This document shows, one piece after another, positions 25,587-35,349 of a stretch of DNA of 64,000 bases; the stretch's first letter is position 1, and each line of letters starts with the position of its first letter. The stretch is from DAOSCP01 sp035379625 (GTDB taxonomy: Bacteria > Bacteroidota > Ignavibacteria > Ignavibacteriales > DAOSCP01): NCBI GenBank assembly GCA_035379625.1, contig DAOSVM010000011.1:6789-70788 (forward strand), read 5' to 3'. The notes beneath the pieces were generated by a model that was given only the letters and a program-made list of their open reading frames with translations, did no database searches and had not been told where the DNA came from. The position numbers were made by a program, and so were the translations under genes.

Positions 25587-27796
25587 AAAAAAATATAATA
25601 GCAAGCCACATTATTGTGGCTTTGCTTTTTATTAATAATTATTTATTTAGTCAAGAAATTATAAAATTGAAATTCATCGATAGCGATAACCATAAATTAT
25701 TACAAAATGTCAAAGTAATTGTTCAAAATGAAAAAAATTATTCAAAGTTTACCAACGATAGCGGTTGTGTCACATTTAGTAATTTACATTTGGATACAAA
25801 TAGAATAGAAATTAAAGCATTTTTAATTGGTTATCAGGTATATACAAATTATTTTAATCTACAAGAATTATCAAATAAAACTATAATAATACATCTTTCA
25901 CCACTTAACTATGGATTGAAATCTGTTACTGTTAGCTGTTATGTGGATAAAAATAAATTTGACGATGTTTTAAATTCAATTAATAAACAATCTGGTAAAA
26001 ACTTACAGAAAGATCTATCCAATTCATTGGCTATGTCAATGCGAAATCAAGTTGGTGTTGCAATAAGAAGTATGGGCCCAGCTCCTGCACGGCCTGTCAT
26101 TCGTGGTTTGAATGGTAACCGCATTGAATTAGCAGAAGATGGTCAGTCAACAAACGATTTATCTGCTACTTCACCAGATCACGCAACAACAATTGAACCA
26201 TATACAATTGAAAGTATTGAAATAGTGCGTGGTCCTAAATTATTAATGTATACTCCAGTAGCAATAGGTGGTTTTGTTAATGTTATACGTAATGATATAA
26301 TTTCATCAAAATTATTTAAACCTAATATTCAGTTAGGTAGTTTCTACGAAAGTATAAACAATTCGAATGCTGAGTTTATAAATGTAAAATTACCAATAAC
26401 ATCTTTTAATTTAAATTTTGAAGCGCTTCGAAAAAAAAGCGATGATATGAAAATTCATAATGAAAAATTTAAAAACACTAACATATCAAACTATGCATTT
26501 GCATTTTCTACATCATATATTTTTGATAATGGTTTTGTAGGTTTTGGTTTTAGAAAATTTAATTCGTCATATGGTGTTCCCGGAGGTGTGGTCGGAACAC
26601 ATCCTAATGGCGTTGATATTGATATGGGCAAAAATAACTATTCATTTAAATTTGCTTATGAATTAGATAATAGAAATTTTAGAAATATAACGATAGATTT
26701 ATCAAGAACATATTATCATCACACTGAATATGAAGCAAAAAATGTTGTGGGTGCTGAATTTCTTTCATTAAAATATGATTCAAAAATCAACTTAAATTAT
26801 TTTAAAATTTTTGGTATTGATAATGGAGATGCAGGTATCTCATTAAATTACAGAGATTTCAAGGTTGGCGGTTATGTTTTTACTCCTTTTGTTAGATCTT
26901 ATAATCTTGCATTTTATAATTTTAATAATATTGATTTAAGAGAATTAAATTTACAATTTTCCTATCGTCTTAATTATGATACATATAAACCTAATAAAAA
27001 TTCTTTTTTACGCCCAGAGTATTTAAAAAATCGTGATTATTTGACTTATTCTTTAGCTTTTTCCGCAATTTATAATATAACACCAGAATATAATTTGGGA
27101 ATAATGTTATCGAAGTCTTCGAGAGTGCCATCAATTGAAGAACTGTATAGTGAAGGACCACATTTAGCAGCTTATTCTTATGAAATTGGAAATCCAAATT
27201 TAAAGGATGAAAATGGTTATGGTGTTGAAATAATTTCATCTTATAAGAAGGATAATTTTGAATTTATTACTAATCTTTACAATTACTATTTGAGCAGTTT
27301 TATAGCAACTAGAAATACTGGTAAAACTAACTATCAAACATTGTTACCAATATACCAAACTGATGGAAATAATGCTGTAATTCGTGGTACCGAAGTTTCG
27401 ATAAAATATAATTTATTTGAAAATATTTCAATATCTTCCAATTTAAGTTATACTTATGGTAAAAACATATCACAGAATTTGCCATTGCCAGCTATTGCAC
27501 CATTAAAAAATGTTAATCAAATAAATTGGAAAAATAATTATTTCATTATAATCGTGACTAATGAAAATGTTCTAAAACAAAATCGAACTGATTTATTTGA
27601 ATTACCAACTTCAGGTTATAATATTTGGAATTTCTCTGTAAATAGTTCTTTTTATGTAGGGAAAATTTATAGCGATTTATATATCTCGATTGATAATATT
27701 TTTAATGCAGTTTATTACAACCATCTTTCACGATTAAAAATGGTTATGCCAGAACCGGGGAGAAATTTCAGAGTTAATTACAAAATTTATTTTTAA
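25583..27796 (+). CDS. TonB-dependent outer-membrane receptor, ZnuD-like plug
   Basis: A receptor of 737 residues. A signal peptide (about 1-22) is followed by a carboxypeptidase-regulatory-like domain (about 26-108) usual in Bacteroidota, a plug domain (about 125-235) and a 22-stranded barrel to the end (FRVNYKIYF). In the plug, RPVIRGLNGNRIELAEDGQ and DLSATSPDHATTIEP followed by IEIVRGPKLLMY match the layout of zinc-type (ZnuD) receptors, which carry a SPDHA segment at this place. I infer metal import. The start is TTG overlapping the preceding stop (TTGA), with GAGGTG upstream as ribosome site. The gene is translationally coupled to the lipoprotein. Confidence 0.85.
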   Translation: MKKNIIASHIIVALLFINNYLFSQEIIKLKFIDSDNHKLLQNVKVIVQNEKNYSKFTNDSGCVTFSNLHLDTNRIEIKAFLIGYQVYTNYFNLQELSNKTIIIHLSPLNYGLKSVTVSCYVDKNKFDDVLNSINKQSGKNLQKDLSNSLAMSMRNQVGVAIRSMGPAPARPVIRGLNGNRIELAEDGQSTNDLSATSPDHATTIEPYTIESIEIVRGPKLLMYTPVAIGGFVNVIRNDIISSKLFKPNIQLGSFYESINNSNAEFINVKLPITSFNLNFEALRKKSDDMKIHNEKFKNTNISNYAFAFSTSYIFDNGFVGFGFRKFNSSYGVPGGVVGTHPNGVDIDMGKNNYSFKFAYELDNRNFRNITIDLSRTYYHHTEYEAKNVVGAEFLSLKYDSKINLNYFKIFGIDNGDAGISLNYRDFKVGGYVFTPFVRSYNLAFYNFNNIDLRELNLQFSYRLNYDTYKPNKNSFLRPEYLKNRDYLTYSLAFSAIYNITPEYNLGIMLSKSSRVPSIEELYSEGPHLAAYSYEIGNPNLKDENGYGVEIISSYKKDNFEFITNLYNYYLSSFIATRNTGKTNYQTLLPIYQTDGNNAVIRGTEVSIKYNLFENISISSNLSYTYGKNISQNLPLPAIAPLKNVNQINWKNNYFIIIVTNENVLKQNRTDLFELPTSGYNIWNFSVNSSFYVGKIYSDLYISIDNIFNAVYYNHLSRLKMVMPEPGRNFRVNYKIYF

Positions 27797-27848
27797 ATTT
27801 TGAGAAAAATATTTAACTTTATAACTTATATAAATTTATGGGGGATAA

Positions 27849-29141
27849 ATGAAATATGATATAGTTGTTTTGGGGGCTGGAATAGCGGGGATTTCAGCAG
27901 CCATTAAAGCTGGTTCAATGGGAGCAAAAACTATATTAATTGAGCAATATGGGTTCCTTGGAGGCATGAGTTCTGCTGGAATGGTTGGCCCTTTTATGAA
28001 TCATTATGTTGATAATAAACCACTTGTGAAAGGTGTTTTCCATCAAATTGAAGAAGAAATGCAAAAATCTTTTGGTATGATTGATAATGGATTTTTCGCA
28101 TCTAATTTTCGTAATGCTACTTATTCACTTTTGAAAAGTTATAATGTAGATATTTTATTGAATACGGTAATTATCAAATCATATACAGAAAACTCAAATA
28201 TCAGTAGTATCGATGTATTGAATTTTAACAAAATATATAATATTGAAAGTAAAGTTTTTATTGATACCACTGGAGATGCTCAACTCTTATTTTTATCTAA
28301 AATTCCTACACTAAAAGGAGATGAAAAAACAGGTGTTTTACAAGCAATGACTTTATTTTTTAGAATGGGAAACATAGATTTAATTAAAGCGATAGATTAT
28401 GTTAAAAATAATCTTGATAATTTTTTCCAATGGGTTGAAAAAGATTTTAATTTGAATAAAATTATTTCAATTGCAGGTTATTTCGAACAAGTTAATAATG
28501 CAAAAAAGCAAAATTTACTTAATAAAGATGTAAATTATATTTTCTTTACAACTTTACCCGAAACAGGAGAAGCTAGTTTCAATTGTACCAATATTTTATC
28601 ACTTGATGGTTCAGTATCTTCAGACCTTACAAAAGCAGAACTAATTGGTAGGGAACAAGTTTTTCAAATTGTAGATATTTTAAAAAACGAAATACCCGGT
28701 TTTGAAAATTCTATTTTGTTAGAAACTGCTTATCAAGTTGGAGTAAGAGAAACAAGAAGAGTAATTGGGGATTATATAATTACAGAAGATGATTTATTAA
28801 AATGTAGAAAATTTGATCATCCTATAGCACGTGGTTGTTATGGTATTGATATTCACGGTGCTAAAGGTGAGGAAGATGTTATGCAAGAGATTGAAAAAGG
28901 TAGATTTTACGAAATCCCAATGGAAGCACTATACGTGAAAGGTATCAGAAATGTTCTATCGGCTGGGAAATCTATCTCGGCAACTAGAAAAGCACACGGT
29001 GCATTAAGAATTATGCCAACTTCTTCAGCTACAGGAGAAGCTTGTGGTGCCATTGCTGCTTTAAGTGTTAGAAAATCTATAGATATTAGAGATATTGATT
29101 ATACTGAATTAAAAAACTATATTATTAACAATTTAAATTAA
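27849..29141 (+). CDS. FAD-dependent oxidoreductase
   Basis: A cytoplasmic flavoprotein of 430 residues (FAD_oxidored, PF12831-like). The N-terminal dinucleotide fold is clear: VVLGAGIAGISAAIKAGSMG (residues 6-25) with the acidic end of strand 2 in TILIEQYGFLGGM. A C-terminal FAD-contact segment lies near residues 373-400 (VLSAGKSISATRKAHGALRI). YQVGVRETRRVIGDYII near 297-313 is frequent in this group. The electron donor and substrate are unknown. It is followed within three bases by a TauE/SafE permease, suggesting linkage to sulfur-compound or anion export, which remains an inference. Confidence 0.85.
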   Translation: MKYDIVVLGAGIAGISAAIKAGSMGAKTILIEQYGFLGGMSSAGMVGPFMNHYVDNKPLVKGVFHQIEEEMQKSFGMIDNGFFASNFRNATYSLLKSYNVDILLNTVIIKSYTENSNISSIDVLNFNKIYNIESKVFIDTTGDAQLLFLSKIPTLKGDEKTGVLQAMTLFFRMGNIDLIKAIDYVKNNLDNFFQWVEKDFNLNKIISIAGYFEQVNNAKKQNLLNKDVNYIFFTTLPETGEASFNCTNILSLDGSVSSDLTKAELIGREQVFQIVDILKNEIPGFENSILLETAYQVGVRETRRVIGDYIITEDDLLKCRKFDHPIARGCYGIDIHGAKGEEDVMQEIEKGRFYEIPMEALYVKGIRNVLSAGKSISATRKAHGALRIMPTSSATGEACGAIAALSVRKSIDIRDIDYTELKNYIINNLN

Positions 29142-29143
29142 AA

Positions 29144-29905
29144 ATGTCGTTTATACTTATTTTAATTTTTTCATTTTTAGCTGGATTTATAGATTCTATT
29201 ATTGGCGGTGGCGGGTTAATTCAAATTCCAGCTCTTCTTGTTTTGTTTCCAAATTATCCAATTCCTACATTATTTGGTACAAATAAATTCTCTTCGATTT
29301 CTGGAACTTGTATGGCAATAATAAATTATAACAGAAATGTAGAGTATCCAAAGCGTTATTTAATTGATGGAGCAATCACAGCTTTTATTTTTTCTGCATT
29401 GGGGGCTTTTTTAACAACATTTTTACCTTCATCAATCCTCAGACCTATAGTTATCGTTTTATTGATTTCAATATTCATTTATACTTTAGTTAATAAAGAT
29501 TTTGGAAAAGAATCAGATAAAATATTTGTAAAAAATACTTATTTTTTAATTATCTTTACTGCAATTATTGGATTTTATGATGGATTTTTCGGACCTGGAA
29601 CTGGAAGTTTTTTAATTTTTTGTTTTGTTTATTTCATGAATTTAAATTTCTTACAAGCATCCGCATCAGCAAAAATAATTAACTTTTCGACTAATTTATC
29701 AGCTCTTATATATTTTATATCAACAGGGCATATACTTTGGTATTTAGCTATTCCTATGGCTATTTCAAATAGTTTCGGATCTTTCGTTGGTACTAAATTA
29801 GCCATTAAATTTGGCCATTCATTCATAAGAATATTATTTATTACAATTGTTTCTATTTTAATCTTAAAACTACTTTATGACCAATTCAAATTTATATTTA
29901 TCTAA
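29144..29905 (+). CDS. TauE/SafE family sulfite or anion exporter (TSUP)
   Basis: An inner-membrane protein of 253 residues with seven to eight hydrophobic helices. The first conserved repeat has FLAGFIDSIIGGGGLIQIPAL (about residues 8-27), and the second has FYDGFFGPGTGSFLIF (about 143-158). These glycine-rich paired motifs define the TSUP family, members of which move sulfite, sulfoacetate or other organic anions. It starts only two bases after the upstream FAD oxidoreductase and probably shares its transcript. Confidence 0.88.
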   Translation: MSFILILIFSFLAGFIDSIIGGGGLIQIPALLVLFPNYPIPTLFGTNKFSSISGTCMAIINYNRNVEYPKRYLIDGAITAFIFSALGAFLTTFLPSSILRPIVIVLLISIFIYTLVNKDFGKESDKIFVKNTYFLIIFTAIIGFYDGFFGPGTGSFLIFCFVYFMNLNFLQASASAKIINFSTNLSALIYFISTGHILWYLAIPMAISNSFGSFVGTKLAIKFGHSFIRILFITIVSILILKLLYDQFKFIFI

Positions 29906-29961
29906 TTTTATAATTTTAGCAATTTTTTTTATATTAGAATTCAATAAATTATAAATTTAAT

Positions 29962-30693
29962 ATGAAAAATAATTATAAGTGTTATTATTATTTGATCAAA
30001 GATTTATTAGAAGTTGTATATAATTCGAGCAAATATTATCACAATTATCCTGCCTGTGTAGCTAAATCAATTGAAATAAGAAAAGATTTAGAAAAATGTG
30101 GTATAAAATTCAATGTTGAAATTGAGCCAGAAGTTTATGGTCTTGAAAAACCTGCTGTAATTATATCAAATCATATGAGTTCGTTGGAAACATTTATTTT
30201 ACAAGGGATTTTCCCTAAAAATATTAAATGTGATTATATATTAAAAAAAGAATTATTAAATTATCCTATTTTTGGTAAAGTTCTTTCGGTATTACAACCA
30301 ATTCCAATTACAAGGAAAAATCCTCGATTAGATTATGAAATAATTATTCAAAAAGCTGAAAAACTTTTTGAGCAAAATGTTTCTTTGATTGTTTTTCCAC
30401 AAGGCACCAGATATCATAAAGTATCACCAGAGCAATTTTCAACAATAGGTGTTAAGCTGGCTAAACATTACAATGTTCCAGTTATACCTGTGGCTCTTGT
30501 AACTGATGCAATGAAAAACGGAAAATACATTAAAGATTTTGGTAAATTTGATATTACTAAGACAGTTCATTTTTCGGTAGGAAAGCCTTTTTATGTAGTT
30601 AATCAAAAAGAGGCATTAAATTTAATAACAAAATTTATTATAAATAAAATTAAAGAATGGCAAAGATTTGATTGTTTAATAAATGAAGAGTAA
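29962..30693 (+). CDS. Lysophospholipid acyltransferase, PlsC-like, with variant motifs
   Basis: A 1-acyl-sn-glycerol-3-phosphate acyltransferase-type enzyme of 243 residues, acting at the inner membrane in phosphatidic acid synthesis or a related acyl transfer. Motif I is NHMSSLET (about 72-79), keeping the catalytic His but with Glu where the usual HX4D Asp stands. Motif II is PIPITRKN (about 113-120), and motif III is FPQGTRYH (about 146-153), with Gln replacing the usual Glu of FPEGTR. Motif IV is VPVIPVAL. Both substitutions occur together, so activity or substrate may differ from classic PlsC. There is no strong ribosome site. A SpoIIE-type phosphatase follows by three bases. Confidence 0.82.
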   Translation: MKNNYKCYYYLIKDLLEVVYNSSKYYHNYPACVAKSIEIRKDLEKCGIKFNVEIEPEVYGLEKPAVIISNHMSSLETFILQGIFPKNIKCDYILKKELLNYPIFGKVLSVLQPIPITRKNPRLDYEIIIQKAEKLFEQNVSLIVFPQGTRYHKVSPEQFSTIGVKLAKHYNVPVIPVALVTDAMKNGKYIKDFGKFDITKTVHFSVGKPFYVVNQKEALNLITKFIINKIKEWQRFDCLINEE

Positions 30694-30696
30694 GAT

Positions 30697-31914
30697 TTGG
30701 AACATCGTAAAATAAATAAAACCTTAGAAATTATAGCATCTAAAAATTATTCAAATGAAACAGAATTAATTGAATCAATCTTAAATGAAATTATCAATTA
30801 TAGTGATTTAAATATTCATACTGCAGCGTTCTGGCAGTATGAAAATAATAAGTATTCTTTTGTAAGTTCTAATGGGAAATTAAAAGATTTCAATTTCCCT
30901 GATATTTCAATTGAGCAATATGATTTATTCCGTGGCGATAGTAAAGATAGAATTACAATTTTAGATAAACCTTTTAATATAAAAAATTCAGATGATTATT
31001 TCACATTATTAGGAGTTGGTGATAGAACTATTATTAATGGTAAAAAATATCACGAAAAATTGATACTTTTTATATCAAATCAAATTAATGATGATATTCA
31101 ATTCGTTCTTAATATAATAGCTACAATAATTGGTTCAAAACTACAACAACAAAAAATTGATGCAAATAAACAATATTTAATTAATGAAATTGAAAAAGCT
31201 CAAGAAATTCAAAAAAGCATTTTACCAGATCACGATTTCAAATTTGCTGGCTATGAGATGTTCGGTGTAACACTTCCAGCAGAGTTGATAGGAGGTGACT
31301 TCTTTGATTATTTACCTACAGGCGACGAGCACGAAAGACTAGGAATTGTTGTTGGCGATGTTGCTAGTCACGGTTTGAGTGCCGCTGCCGAAGCTATGTA
31401 TATTTCTGGCGCTATTCGTATGGCTAGTACTTTTCAAATTAACATTTCGTCATTCTTAAAAAAAATAAATCAATTGGTTAATAAAATATTTGCTGACGAT
31501 AAATTTTGTTCATTATTTTATGGTGAATTATCAAATAATAAAAATGGATTATTCCTCTACGCTAGTGCTGGGCATAATCCACCAATGTTTATTTCGGCTA
31601 AAACTGGAGAAATTAAATACTTAAAACCTACTGGTCCTGTGCTTGGCCCAGCAAAAAATGCTCTATACGAAACAGAGCATATTAATTTTGACATTGGTGA
31701 TGTACTACTCATATATTCCGATGGTATAACAGAAGCTAATGATGAAAATTATAATTTCTTTGGTGATAAACGTGTAGAAGAATTATTAAAAAGAAATATT
31801 CACTTAACACCTAAAGAAATTTGTTACAATATTCTTACAGAAGTAATGAAATTTTCAGCAAAACATCGATTTAACGATGATAAAACTCTTGTTGCAATTA
31901 AAAGATATCAATAA
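30697..31914 (+). CDS. PP2C-type (SpoIIE/RsbU) serine phosphatase with N-terminal sensor region
   Basis: A 405-residue protein. The N-terminal half (about 1-150) has the length and pattern of a GAF-like sensor. A linker helix (INEIEKAQEIQKSILPD, about 163-179) precedes the SpoIIE phosphatase domain (about 180-405). Metal-binding signatures are GGDFFDYL (near 199-206), GDVASHGLSAAAEA and SDGITEAND (about 344-352). Such RsbU-like enzymes dephosphorylate anti-sigma-factor antagonists in stress signalling, but no such partner is nearby. The start is TTG: no ATG occurs near the N-terminus, and GAAGAG lies a few bases upstream. It abuts the PlsC gene. Confidence 0.85.
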   Translation: MEHRKINKTLEIIASKNYSNETELIESILNEIINYSDLNIHTAAFWQYENNKYSFVSSNGKLKDFNFPDISIEQYDLFRGDSKDRITILDKPFNIKNSDDYFTLLGVGDRTIINGKKYHEKLILFISNQINDDIQFVLNIIATIIGSKLQQQKIDANKQYLINEIEKAQEIQKSILPDHDFKFAGYEMFGVTLPAELIGGDFFDYLPTGDEHERLGIVVGDVASHGLSAAAEAMYISGAIRMASTFQINISSFLKKINQLVNKIFADDKFCSLFYGELSNNKNGLFLYASAGHNPPMFISAKTGEIKYLKPTGPVLGPAKNALYETEHINFDIGDVLLIYSDGITEANDENYNFFGDKRVEELLKRNIHLTPKEICYNILTEVMKFSAKHRFNDDKTLVAIKRYQ

Positions 31915-31926
31915 TTTTGAGGTAAA

Positions 31927-33210
31927 ATGAAATTTGATAGAGAATTTAATTTTGTTAAATATAAGCTAAGTAATGGTTTAAATGTAATACTCTACCAAGA
32001 TAAATCAACTCCGCTTGTGGCTACAAATTTATATTATAATGTTGGTTCTTATAGAGATCCACAAAATAAAACAGGAATTGCCCATCTTTTTGAACATCTT
32101 ATGTTTGAAGGTTCAAAAAATGTAAAAAAAGGTGAGCATTTTAAGTTTATTGAAGATTTAGGCGGTGGATTAAACGCTTTTACATCTTTTGATAAAACTG
32201 TCTATTATGAATTTATTCCTGCTGACTATTTAGAACTTATTCTTTTTCTAGAAGCTGATAGAATGTTCAATCTTTTAGATGGACTGAATGAAGAAAATTT
32301 GAAAAATCAAATAGACGTTGTTTACAATGAAAGATTGGAACGTTATGATAATACGCCTTATGGATTAACTTTTGAAAATATTTTATTTAATATTTATCCT
32401 AAAACTCATCCATATGCCCATCCAGTAATTGGTTCGGCCGATGATATAAAATCTTATACATTAAACGATGTAAAGGAGTTTTATCAAAAATATTATCATC
32501 CTGCTAATGCATCTTTAGTAGTGGCAGGTAATTTTGATTTTGATACAGCTAAAAAACTTATTGAACAATATTTTGATAAAAATATCATTACTTTACCATC
32601 AGAGCAAATTCAAATTGAAAATATTGAAATTAATAAAACCTTTGAAAAAAGAATATATGATAATGTTCAATTTCCGCTTGTAAATATGACATTCAAGGCT
32701 TCTAGATACGATGAAAGAGATTCTATAGTTTTAAGTATGTTCAGTGAACTGTTATCATCTTACAATAATAGCTATTTAAATAAGAAATACTATTTTGAAG
32801 AACAATCAGTATTAAATATTTCTTCCTATAATTTGGCCTTAAAACACGATGGAATTTTCTTCGTGCAGTTTTTACCAAAAAGTATAGAAAGTATCGATAA
32901 ATTGATTGAAAATGTTTATACCGATATATTGAATATTAGAAATAATTTGCCTGATGATTTTATGCTTCAAAAAATTAAAAATAGTAACTTCTCAAATTTC
33001 ATATTTTCTCTACAATCTATTAGCGATGTCGCTAACCAAATTAATGAATATGAATTTTATTATAATGATCCGGATTATTTTAAGAAAACTATTGAAATTT
33101 ATAATAGTATAACTAATGATGATATAGTGTACATAATCGAAAAATATTTCCAAAATAAAAATTATTTTATTTTAAAAGTATTTCCAAAATCTGAGGCTGA
33201 GAATGCTTGA
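31927..33210 (+). CDS. M16-family zinc peptidase, catalytic partner
   Basis: A pitrilysin/processing-peptidase-type protein of 427 residues. The inverted zinc motif HLFEH is at residues 53-57, with the distal Glu in VVYNERLERYDN (about 127-138). The next gene encodes a homologous protein lacking the zinc motif but carrying the Arg/Tyr pair typical of the partner subunit. This is the usual heterodimer plan of bacterial two-gene M16 peptidases. No signal peptide is visible, so the pair appears cytoplasmic. The two genes overlap by eight bases. Confidence 0.9.
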   Translation: MKFDREFNFVKYKLSNGLNVILYQDKSTPLVATNLYYNVGSYRDPQNKTGIAHLFEHLMFEGSKNVKKGEHFKFIEDLGGGLNAFTSFDKTVYYEFIPADYLELILFLEADRMFNLLDGLNEENLKNQIDVVYNERLERYDNTPYGLTFENILFNIYPKTHPYAHPVIGSADDIKSYTLNDVKEFYQKYYHPANASLVVAGNFDFDTAKKLIEQYFDKNIITLPSEQIQIENIEINKTFEKRIYDNVQFPLVNMTFKASRYDERDSIVLSMFSELLSSYNNSYLNKKYYFEEQSVLNISSYNLALKHDGIFFVQFLPKSIESIDKLIENVYTDILNIRNNLPDDFMLQKIKNSNFSNFIFSLQSISDVANQINEYEFYYNDPDYFKKTIEIYNSITNDDIVYIIEKYFQNKNYFILKVFPKSEAENA

Positions 33211-34570
33211 AACAATCTTAAATAAACAAATTAATAAAAATATAATCGAATTTCCCAAATATTCATATATACAATTAAACAGTGGCAATGAAATATATCA
33301 CTTAAAAAAAGATAAATTGCCAATATCAAATATTAAAATTTCTTTTGATATTTCTCCTAAATTTGAAGATGATAATCATGCTGGAATAATGAAATTTATT
33401 TCGTCTTTATTAATGTATGGTGCTGGTGAGTATAATAAATATGAACTTGATGATCAATTATCGTTTTATGGTATTACAATTTCTCCATATATAACAAAAG
33501 ACAAATTTTATCTTTCTGTAAATACTTTGTCCGAGTATATAGATAAAGCCTTTTATTTTATAAAATTAATTCTCACTGAGCCACATTTTGATATCAATGA
33601 TATACAACTTGCAAAAGAAAATTTATTAAAGTATTTTGAACATTTTAAGATAGATAATAATATTTTACTTTCTGCAATTTCAACACTTGTAATGTATAAA
33701 AATCATAAATCTTATAGAAATTTTTTGCAAGGTTTTGCTAATACTGTTGATAAATTTGATGAAAATTTGATAAAAAATTACTATAAAAATTATTTTACTA
33801 ACACGAAATATAAAGCAGTTATAACAACTGATTTAAGTACTTTAGAAATTGAAAATTTGTTCAACAAATATTTAAATTTTAATCCCAATATAAAAAATCC
33901 AAAATTCGATTTTGACTTAAATAAACTCCGAAATACATTGTATATTGTTCATAAACCAGAGGCTGTACAAGCTGATATTTTAATCTCAAACTATACAACA
34001 CCTTATAATGCAAAAAATTATTTTGCAAAAAATATTTTTAATAGAATTTTGGGTTCATCATTCAATAGTAGATTGAATACCGTAATTAGAGAAAAAATTG
34101 GAGCAACTTATGGTATTTCATCTTCCTTTTCACATCAAATAGATATTTCAACTTTTAATATTTCAACTTCTATTGAAAATGAAAAATTGAATTTGACTTT
34201 TAAGATTTTAATAGATGAATTTGAAAAAGTAAAGAAAAATATTACTATTGAGGAATTTGAAAAAAGTAAGGAAGCATATTATTATAAGTATATTTCATTT
34301 TTTGATAAATATAAAAATATAACAAATTATTATACAAATATCGCTGAATATAATTTAAGTAATGAATATATTGCTAATATTAAAGAATATATTTTTAATA
34401 TAACACTTGATAATATATATGAAGAAGCAAATAATTTACTTAATGAAAATAAAGTTTTCTTTATTGTTGGTGATGCTGAGAAAATTAAAAAGAATGTTGC
34501 AGATTTTAATTTTGATATAAAAGAAGTAGACAGAGAAAAAATAATTTACAAAGGTATGGTTGAAATATGA
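33203..34570 (+). CDS. M16-family peptidase-like protein, non-catalytic partner
   Basis: A 455-residue M16 homologue without an HXXEH motif; the equivalent region reads DDNHAGIMKFISSLLMYG (about 54-71). The C-terminal half has SRLNTVIREKIGATYGISS (about 288-306), the conserved R/Y-containing segment that helps form the active site of the catalytic partner. It is coupled to the upstream gene by overlap, and its own stop overlaps the folP start by four bases. Likely forms a clamshell heterodimer degrading short peptides. Confidence 0.87.
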   Translation: MLETILNKQINKNIIEFPKYSYIQLNSGNEIYHLKKDKLPISNIKISFDISPKFEDDNHAGIMKFISSLLMYGAGEYNKYELDDQLSFYGITISPYITKDKFYLSVNTLSEYIDKAFYFIKLILTEPHFDINDIQLAKENLLKYFEHFKIDNNILLSAISTLVMYKNHKSYRNFLQGFANTVDKFDENLIKNYYKNYFTNTKYKAVITTDLSTLEIENLFNKYLNFNPNIKNPKFDFDLNKLRNTLYIVHKPEAVQADILISNYTTPYNAKNYFAKNIFNRILGSSFNSRLNTVIREKIGATYGISSSFSHQIDISTFNISTSIENEKLNLTFKILIDEFEKVKKNITIEEFEKSKEAYYYKYISFFDKYKNITNYYTNIAEYNLSNEYIANIKEYIFNITLDNIYEEANNLLNENKVFFIVGDAEKIKKNVADFNFDIKEVDREKIIYKGMVEI

Positions 34571-35349
34571 AAATAATGGCGATATTAAATGTTACTCCTG
34601 ATTCATTTTCAGATGGTGGGAAATACACAGATATAAATACAATACTGAAAACTGTTGAAGATATGGTAAAGAATAATGTTGATATTGTTGATGTAGGTGG
34701 CGAATCTACTCGACCAGGTGCTGAACCTGTAACTTTAGAGGAAGAAATCAATAGAGTAATTCCAGTAATTAAAGCAATTCATAATAATTTCCCTGAAATA
34801 GATATTTCCGTTGATACTTATAAAAGTAAAGTAGCAAATTTAGCAGTAGAGAACGGAGCAAAATTTATAAATGACATAAGTGCAATGACTTTTGATGAAG
34901 AGATGATAAAAGTTGTTGCTAATAACGATGTAAAAGTTGTTTTGATGCATATTCTTGGTACACCTAAAGATATGCAAAATAATCCTAAATATAATGATGT
35001 TATCAATGAAGTTTTTAATTTTTTGAAAGTTAGAGTTAATTTTGCGATACAAAATGGTGTTTCTGAAAAAAATATAATAATAGATCCCGGAATTGGTTTT
35101 GGCAAACTATTAGAACATAATTTATTGCTATTAAAAAATATTAAAAAATTAAAAGAATTAAATTTACCAGTTTTAATTGGACTTTCAAGAAAAAGTATGT
35201 TTGGTAAATTATTAAATTTGAATGTTGATGAAAGAGATATTGCGACAATTATAACTGAAACTTATTGTGTATTAAATGGAGCTGATTATATACGAACTCA
35301 TAATTATATAAATGCTGTTCAAATGCGAAAAATATTAGAAAATTTATGA
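34567..35349 (+). CDS. folP: Dihydropteroate synthase
   Basis: A folate-pathway enzyme that joins p-aminobenzoate to dihydropterin pyrophosphate; 260 residues, cytoplasmic TIM barrel. Signatures: MAILNVTPDSFSDGG at the N-terminus (residues 4-18), DVGGESTRPGAEPV (about 42-55), DISVDTYK (about 79-86), NDISAM, and the C-terminal TIRTHN-type end seen as DYIRTHNY. It overlaps the M16 gene before it and the diadenylate cyclase after it by four bases each; folP next to cdaA is a common arrangement in Bacteroidota. Confidence 0.96.
   Translation: MKIMAILNVTPDSFSDGGKYTDINTILKTVEDMVKNNVDIVDVGGESTRPGAEPVTLEEEINRVIPVIKAIHNNFPEIDISVDTYKSKVANLAVENGAKFINDISAMTFDEEMIKVVANNDVKVVLMHILGTPKDMQNNPKYNDVINEVFNFLKVRVNFAIQNGVSEKNIIIDPGIGFGKLLEHNLLLLKNIKKLKELNLPVLIGLSRKSMFGKLLNLNVDERDIATIITETYCVLNGADYIRTHNYINAVQMRKILENL

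Noticed and set aside
27797..27848. Riboswitch in front of the FAD oxidoreductase or other 5' leaders
   Set aside because: Gaps are short and AT-rich, without any conserved riboswitch core that I can recognise.
33203..34570. Second M16 gene as a decayed pseudogene because HXXEH is missing
   Set aside because: Frame is intact, length is normal and the R/Y segment is conserved; loss of the zinc motif is standard in the partner subunit.
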